Shown here piece by piece: positions 57,754 through 64,000 of a stretch of DNA of 64,000 nt; position 1 is the first letter of the stretch, and the number at the start of each line of letters is the position of its first letter. The notes beneath the pieces are model-generated. The model saw only the letters and a list, made by a program, of their open reading frames with translations. It searched no databases and was not told the origin of the DNA. The stretch comes from Gimesia aquarii. Its GTDB lineage: Bacteria; Planctomycetota; Planctomycetia; Planctomycetales; Planctomycetaceae. The stretch lies in the NCBI RefSeq assembly GCF_007748175.1, contig NZ_CP037422.1:682001-746000 (forward strand), read 5' to 3'. A program made the translations under genes and the position numbers.

Positions 57754-58004
57754 CAGTACAACAGATTCATGTTAAGTTATTTGCCCGTGCTAAGGAGTTG
57801 GTAAACAGCGAATTAATATCTGTGACGATTTCTGAAGGAATGACCGTAGAACAGTTACGGCTGGCGATTGCAGAACAATATCCAGAGCTTCAACCATTGA
57901 GTAACCAGTTACTGATTGCCATCGACAATGCCTATGCAGGGGAAAGTCAGATTCTGAATCCAGAGCAGGAAGTCGCCTGTTTTCCTCCGGTTAGTGGTGG
58001 TTGA
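57750..58004 (+). CDS. moaD: Molybdopterin synthase small subunit
   Basis: An 84-residue ubiquitin-fold sulfur carrier ending in the required Gly-Gly (VSGG), whose thiocarboxylate supplies sulfur to cyclic pyranopterin. The ATG at 57750 overlaps the preceding stop as ATGA, so translation is coupled to the FAD/Fe-S oxidoreductase. The motif EQLRLAIAEQYPEL and the final FPPVSGG fit MoaD. The moaE start region follows at once. Confidence 0.93.
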   Translation: MTVQQIHVKLFARAKELVNSELISVTISEGMTVEQLRLAIAEQYPELQPLSNQLLIAIDNAYAGESQILNPEQEVACFPPVSGG

Positions 58005-58042
58005 ACTCTCTTATTACTGACTCCAGATTAGTAAATTCAAAA

Positions 58043-58480
58043 ATGATGACTCCAGATTATATTTCCATTTCAGATCAGCCTATCGATTATACCGCGACGA
58101 CCGAACGGGTTCGTTCCAATGAGTGTGGGGCTGTGGTGTTATTCCTGGGCACAGTCCGTGAAATGACAGCCGGTCGTCAGACGGTTGCTCTGGATTACGA
58201 GGCTTATCCCGAAATGGCACAAAAGACAATGCAACAATTAATTACAGAAGCACGCACACAATGGCCCGTGCATGCGGTTGCCATCGAACATCGAGTCGGT
58301 CACCTGCCTTTAGGAGAGATCAGTGTGGCGATTGCCGTTAGTTCGGCTCATCGAAAACAGGCGTTTGAAGCAGGTCGCTTCTTGATTGATCGTTTGAAGG
58401 AAATCGTACCCATTTGGAAGAAAGAAAATTGGTCAGATGGAACATCTGAATGGGAACATCGAGAATTCAAGACGAATTAG
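58043..58480 (+). CDS. moaE: Molybdopterin synthase large subunit
   Basis: A 145-residue MoaE. FLGTVREMTAGRQTVALDYEAY and HRVGHLPLGEISVAIAVSS are family hallmarks, and the C-terminal VPIWKKENW contains the lysines of the active site near the MoaD tail. The ATG at 58043 (ATGATG) is chosen; a TTG overlapping the moaD stop at 58001 adds a non-conserved 14 residues. Works with MoaD to convert cPMP to molybdopterin. Confidence 0.93.
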   Translation: MMTPDYISISDQPIDYTATTERVRSNECGAVVLFLGTVREMTAGRQTVALDYEAYPEMAQKTMQQLITEARTQWPVHAVAIEHRVGHLPLGEISVAIAVSSAHRKQAFEAGRFLIDRLKEIVPIWKKENWSDGTSEWEHREFKTN

Positions 58481-58579
58481 GCAGTGAAGATACCTTCAAC
58501 TGGCTATAATAAATATGAGATCTGGCTGAAAGTAGAGATTTGAGAGACGTAGTGAGTGCGTTTAGTTTGTGAGGCTTTA

Positions 58580-59581
58580 ATGGAAAACCAAAATCAGCTT
58601 ATCGATTCGTTCGGACGTGTGCACAATAATTTGCGAATTAGCGTCACGGATCGTTGTAATATTCGCTGTTTTTACTGTATGCCCTCTGAAAATGTTCAAT
58701 TTGTGCATCGGAGCAAGATTTTATCATTTGAAGAGATTATCAGATTTGTGCGTCTCGTGGTCCCCATGGGAGTGAATAAAATACGTTTAACTGGCGGCGA
58801 ACCTCTAGTCAGAAGACAGATTCCCGAACTGGTTAAAATGCTTTCAGAAATCCCGGGTATCGATGATATTGGGATTACGACAAACGGAATTCTTCTGCCA
58901 CAATACGCACAAGAATTATACGATGCTGGATTAAGGCGCATTAATATTAGCTTGGACGCCTTAAATGCGAAGAAATTCGAAGAGATTACTCGTCGTGACG
59001 ACTTTGAGAAGGTAATAGAGGGGATTCAATCAGCTCACGCAGCTGGCTTTGATCCAGTAAAAATCAATGCGGTTTCGATTCGTAATATGTCGGAAGAGGA
59101 AATTGTTCCGTTTGGACGTTTGGCACGTGAAACCGGTGCAGAAATTCGTTTTATTGAATTTATGCCCCTGGATGCAGACAATCAGTGGGAGCGAGAAAAG
59201 GTCTTATTTGCACATGAGATTCAAGAAATTCTCACACAGGGAATTATGCCTCTGGTTGCAGAGAAGCAGTCCGATCAAAGTGCACCCGCTTCTAATTTCG
59301 TCTTTGAAGATGGAGTGGGACGAATCGGTTTTATTGCCTCCATCAGTAATCCCTTCTGCATGAGTTGCAATCGTTTTCGTTTGACCGCCGATGGTAAGCT
59401 TCGGAATTGTTTATTCAGCCTGGAAGAGACAGACATACGGGAGTTGTTCCAATCGAATGCTTCCGATGAACAAATAATTGAAGCGATACGAAATAGCATT
59501 GCCGCTAAAAAAGAAGGACATGAGATCAATACGGCACGATTTATTCAGCCAGATCGCCCAATGTACTCTATCGGCGGTTAA
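58580..59581 (+). CDS. moaA: GTP 3',8-cyclase
   Basis: A 333-residue radical-SAM enzyme that starts molybdenum cofactor synthesis from GTP. The CNIRCFYC triad is at residues 26-33 and the second cluster is CMSC plus a Cys in LRNCLF. It ends in the GG needed for GTP cyclisation (YSIGG). The ATG at 58580, with GAGG 6 nt upstream, is preferred to a GTG at 58556. MoaC is not present in this stretch. Confidence 0.95.
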   Translation: MENQNQLIDSFGRVHNNLRISVTDRCNIRCFYCMPSENVQFVHRSKILSFEEIIRFVRLVVPMGVNKIRLTGGEPLVRRQIPELVKMLSEIPGIDDIGITTNGILLPQYAQELYDAGLRRINISLDALNAKKFEEITRRDDFEKVIEGIQSAHAAGFDPVKINAVSIRNMSEEEIVPFGRLARETGAEIRFIEFMPLDADNQWEREKVLFAHEIQEILTQGIMPLVAEKQSDQSAPASNFVFEDGVGRIGFIASISNPFCMSCNRFRLTADGKLRNCLFSLEETDIRELFQSNASDEQIIEAIRNSIAAKKEGHEINTARFIQPDRPMYSIGG

Positions 59582-59712
59582 GCTCTATATCACGTCTAAT
59601 TTGAGCATAGCGGCTTCAAAGCGATGATTCGAGGTTCAAACAGTCCTGGAGACGCTACAATAAACCTGGTACAGGCTAACGTGTTGTTTAGAGTCTGGTT
59701 GGTAAAATTAAA

Positions 59713-60888
59713 ATGAGTGAGCAGCAGTCGATTTATTTAGATAACGCAGCAACCAGTTTTCCCAAACCGGAATCTGTCTATTCAGCCGTAGATCACTATA
59801 ACCGGTGTGTAGGAGCACCCGTTGGTCGTAGTGCTTATCGGGCTTCAATCGAGTTACAGTCCTCGATTGATCAGTGTCGAAAGTTAGCAGCCCAGGTATT
59901 GGGAGCATCTCGGCCTGAAGAAGTGGCGTTCAGTTTTAATGGAACGGACAGTCTGAATATTATTATTCATGGAGTTCTCAAGCCCGGCGATCATGTGATT
60001 ACGTCAGATGTGGAACACAATTCTGTTCTCAGACCCCTGCAGACGCTCAAAGAACGATGGGGGTTGGAAACGACCTATGTCCCGGCAAATCAACAAGGCA
60101 TAGTGGACGCGGTTTCTTTTCGTGAAGCGATCCGAGAGAACACGCGGTTGATGATTCTGAATCATGCCTCTAATGTGATCGGTTCCATACAACCGGTATG
60201 CGAAGTCGGAGAGCTCGCTCAAAAAGCGGGAGTTTTATTTCTTGTAGATGCCGCACAAACAGCAGGACATCTACCAATGGACGTTTCCCAGATGCCGATT
60301 GATTTTCTAGCTTGCTCGGGCCATAAGGGGTTGATGGGGCCATTAGGAACAGGGTTAATTTATCTTCGTTCCGATAGTGCTGAGCGAGTGAGGAGCTTCC
60401 GCCAGGGAGGTACGGGGACTCGTAGCGAGGAAGAAACACAACCACTCAGTTTATCTGATAAATTTGAATCAGGAAATCATAATGCCCCCGGTCTGGTTGG
60501 ATTAAAGGCCGCTCTCGAATACATTCTGGAAAAAGGTGTCATACAACTACGCCAGCATGAACAAGAATTAACGTCTCGCCTTCTGGAAGGTTTTCGCCAG
60601 CTTCCTGACTTCGAGGTGCCGGGGCCTGAACAGGTTGAGTCGCGAGTGGGGGTCGTCAGTTTAGTGAGTCAAATAGTTGAACCACAGATACTGGCATCAG
60701 TCCTGGATGAAAACTTCGGCATCCAGACGAGAGCAGGTTTACACTGTGCACCACGAATCCATCGTGCAATTCAGTCGTTGGATTATGGGGGGACATTACG
60801 GTTCAGTCCCGGGGCTTTTAATTCTCTCTCACAAATTGAATCCACCATTTCCGCTATGCAAGATTTGCTTCATTCCTTTCGAATTTGA
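59713..60888 (+). CDS. Class V aminotransferase, cysteine desulfurase-like (EF2568-type)
   Basis: A 391-residue PLP enzyme. The start IYLDNAATSFPKPESVYSA, the PLP-Lys in SGHKGLMGPLGTG, GTGTRSEEETQP and the C-terminal TRAGLHCAPRIHRA match the cysteine desulfurase subgroup named after Enterococcus EF2568. The Cys in LHCAPR is in the usual catalytic loop. Position next to moaA suggests sulfur supply for MoaD or the cofactor. The EF2568 group has also been linked to selenium-dependent molybdenum hydroxylase loci, so a selenium role is an alternative. Start ATG is at 59713, 131 nt after moaA. Confidence 0.87.
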   Translation: MSEQQSIYLDNAATSFPKPESVYSAVDHYNRCVGAPVGRSAYRASIELQSSIDQCRKLAAQVLGASRPEEVAFSFNGTDSLNIIIHGVLKPGDHVITSDVEHNSVLRPLQTLKERWGLETTYVPANQQGIVDAVSFREAIRENTRLMILNHASNVIGSIQPVCEVGELAQKAGVLFLVDAAQTAGHLPMDVSQMPIDFLACSGHKGLMGPLGTGLIYLRSDSAERVRSFRQGGTGTRSEEETQPLSLSDKFESGNHNAPGLVGLKAALEYILEKGVIQLRQHEQELTSRLLEGFRQLPDFEVPGPEQVESRVGVVSLVSQIVEPQILASVLDENFGIQTRAGLHCAPRIHRAIQSLDYGGTLRFSPGAFNSLSQIESTISAMQDLLHSFRI

Positions 60889-61029
60889 ACAATGCTCATG
60901 TTCAGAGGTCTTGATCTCGTTACCGGGGCATTTTTCTTTGATCTGAGAAAACTCTCTCAAGTATTTTTTGTATATCGATTTACATCCTTGACACTCTTTG
61001 AGATCTACCTCAAAATTAAAAATAGGCAA
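60829..61029 (-). CDS. Doubtful small cysteine-containing ORF
   Basis: A 66-codon frame opposite the 3' end of the desulfurase gene. It includes CQGC about 16 residues in, with further Cys later (EKCPGNE, EHC), and no ATG: the start is a TTG at 61029, and the frame stays open upstream to about 61084. The first residues (PIFNFEVDLKECQGC) loosely recall an FmdB-type zinc ribbon. No ribosome-binding site is seen. It may be chance, so a low confidence is given. Confidence 0.2.
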   Translation of the reverse strand: MPIFNFEVDLKECQGCKSIYKKYLREFSQIKEKCPGNEIKTSEHEHCSNSKGMKQILHSGNGGFNL

Positions 61030-61281
61030 TTCTTGCTCTACATATCTTAAGTCTCTTTCACTAATGATTATTTGAAAATTCGGAGATCAGTCAACTCAAT
61101 AGAGATAGGAGTAACAAGTATTTTCATTAGGCAGGAGGAGCTTACTGAAGGTTTGCCAACAGCCCTCAGTTCCTATTAATTTTATCAACCAGATTTAACC
61201 TGAGAATTGATTCCCTGGCTTTGATATGGGAAAACAGATTCTATTGGGGTTGAAACTGATTCTATTCCGTGGAGAAATTGA
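60889..61281. other. Intergenic region upstream of pilB
   Basis: 393 nt with no firm gene on the plus strand. The doubtful minus-strand frame at 60829-61029 covers part of it. The pilB ribosome-binding site GTGGAG lies 9 nt before the ATG at 61282. No clear promoter hexamers or terminator recognised. Confidence 0.4.
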
Positions 61282-62979
<1,698 letters not shown>

Positions 62980-63385
62980 TCAATTGGGGCTCTTGCTGCA
63001 AATTTGGGTAGACCGTTTTGTGCGTTTTGTCAGTTTTTCGTTCGAAAAGCATGCAAGCTCTCATGTGAAGATCTTGATCTATTTTAAGGGCTTTTGTTGA
63101 GTTTTGAGTTTGTTTACCGGATAATTCATTGACGTTCGCTGATTTGGCGTGCGATTTCATTTTACATATCTAAACTGTCTTATCTAAAGTTTAATCGTTT
63201 TAATTTTCAGATTCCTAATTCGGGCCAGTTGTATCACAAAAGAAGACTCAGAAGTTAATGGTTGTTCAAGGAGAGGGAACAAAGTAAATCAAAGGATGAT
63301 CAATACTTCTGTGTCAGACTTCAGTTTGGATCGCAATTGGTTCTAGCTCACTTTTCAGATAAAAAGTTTTCAGAAAGTACTTTGG
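62980..63385. other. Intergenic region between pilB and pilT
   Basis: 406 nt with no gene. An inverted repeat TTGTTC/GAACAA (63262-63267 with 63277-63282) and a 16-codon open frame at 63296 after AAAGG are seen; neither is convincing. pilT may have its own promoter here. Confidence 0.35.
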
Positions 63386-64000
63386 ATGGCAACAGTTCAG
63401 ATTGATAAGCTACTGGAGACGGTAGTTAAAGAGAGAGTGAGCGACTTACATATCACGACAGGCCAGCCACCCGTTGTTCGAGTTGGGGGGCGTATGGTCC
63501 GACTGGAGACGAAAAGCCTCGAGCCAGACGATACTGTTGCATTGATGAAGAGTATCACTCCTGAGCGAAATCAGCAGGAACTGCAGGAGGTTGGAGGGAC
63601 CGACTTCGGATTTGCATTTGGTGACAAAGCACGATTTCGTGTGTCTGTGTTCAAGCAGCGTGGTCATATTGCGATGGTGCTTAGGCGTATTCCGAATGAG
63701 TTCCTCACTTTTGAGCAGCTCGGACTGCCCACAGTCATTGGTGATCTGCTAGAGCGCCCTCGTGGTCTTTTTCTGGTGACAGGTCCTACAGGTAGCGGTA
63801 AAACGACCAGTCTGGCCAGTATGATCAATCATATGAATGATACTATGGATCACCACATCATCACGATGGAAGATCCCATTGAATATTATCACGACCACAA
63901 ATTGTCGACTATTAACCAACGCGAAATTGGGGTCGATGTTCCCACTTTCCCCGAAGCACTACGACGTGCCTTACGGCAAGACCCCGATGTGATTCTAGTG
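63386..64000 (+). CDS. pilT: Twitching motility ATPase PilT (N-terminal part)
   Basis: The first 205 residues of the pilus-retraction ATPase are visible before the window ends. IDKLLETVVKERVSDLHITTGQPPVVRVGG is the PilT N-terminal domain (shown here only in part), and Walker A GPTGSGKTTS is at about 130-139, followed by the Asp box EDPIEYYHDHK and the start of DPDVILV. PilT depolymerises type IV pili after PilB extends them. Start ATG is at 63386. Confidence 0.93.
   Translation, partial: MATVQIDKLLETVVKERVSDLHITTGQPPVVRVGGRMVRLETKSLEPDDTVALMKSITPERNQQELQEVGGTDFGFAFGDKARFRVSVFKQRGHIAMVLRRIPNEFLTFEQLGLPTVIGDLLERPRGLFLVTGPTGSGKTTSLASMINHMNDTMDHHIITMEDPIEYYHDHKLSTINQREIGVDVPTFPEALRRALRQDPDVILV

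Noticed and set aside
63296-63346. 16-codon open frame with AAAGG upstream, before pilT
   Set aside because: Too short and without recognisable leader-peptide features.

Overview
The window looks like a chromosomal segment of a planctomycete, most likely a Gimesia/Planctomyces-type member of the Planctomycetales. This is inferred from protein families, not from a marker gene. The evidence is two formylglycine sulfatases (864-2375, 45317-46912), a PSCyt1/DUF1549/DUF1553 cytochrome with its DUF1501 partner (29374-33785), a DUF4838/CBM9-like protein (34184-37489), an outer-membrane LptD, hydroxysqualene dehydroxylase (HpnE), gamma-alpha fused 2-oxoacid:ferredoxin oxidoreductase, a split transketolase and type IV pilus ATPases. 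Shine-Dalgarno sequences are often weak and GTG or TTG starts are common. I see no phage, transposon, integrase, CRISPR or plasmid genes, so this is mostly ordinary chromosome.

Layout. 1-8 kb: secreted catabolic proteins (PQQ-type beta-propeller, sulfatase, secreted hydrolase), a PaaK-like ligase, and an unknown protein next to an SNF2 helicase. 8-13 kb, minus strand: an envelope group of GT39-like glycosyltransferase, LptD with a near-consensus promoter, and a DgkA-fold membrane protein lacking the catalytic glutamate. 13-20 kb: an MMPL/RND exporter, then on the minus strand comF, a DUF502 protein, hemC and a citrate-synthase homologue with a rewritten active site. 20-28 kb: hpnE, a TrkA-N potassium channel, purF with a thioesterase, proB with a small membrane protein, and an HSL-type esterase. 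28-34 kb: GntR/FCD regulator, PSD1 cytochrome and DUF1501, then tRNA-Pro(UGG) with its own promoter and terminator. 34-38 kb: the DUF4838 gene broken by one in-frame TGA. 38-50 kb: methyltransferase, korAB behind a long structured upstream region, dcd, nth, a Lon-N protein, sulfatase, an anti-sigma-like protein and split transketolase. 50-60 kb: GNAT, ornithine-cyclodeaminase family, mazG, a secreted unknown with an esterase, then an FAD/Fe-S oxidoreductase overlapping moaD, followed by moaE, moaA and a cysteine desulfurase-like enzyme. 61-64 kb: pilB and the start of pilT.

Metabolic picture. Sulfatases, secreted hydrolases and the PSD1/DUF1501 pair fit degradation of sulfated or acetylated polysaccharide, with the GntR/FCD protein as a plausible switch. 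KorAB supplies ferredoxin-linked 2-oxoacid oxidation. The citrate-synthase homologue here is unlikely to be the functional TCA enzyme. The most noteworthy signals are two apparent pseudoenzymes (citrate synthase-like, DgkA-like), the single in-frame TGA in an otherwise intact 1100-codon gene, the alternative RNA structures after tRNA-Pro, and the long hairpin-bearing region before korA. I did not find a clearly new multi-gene system. The best candidates for undescribed function are the lptD/DgkA-like pair and the unknown gene next to the SNF2 helicase.
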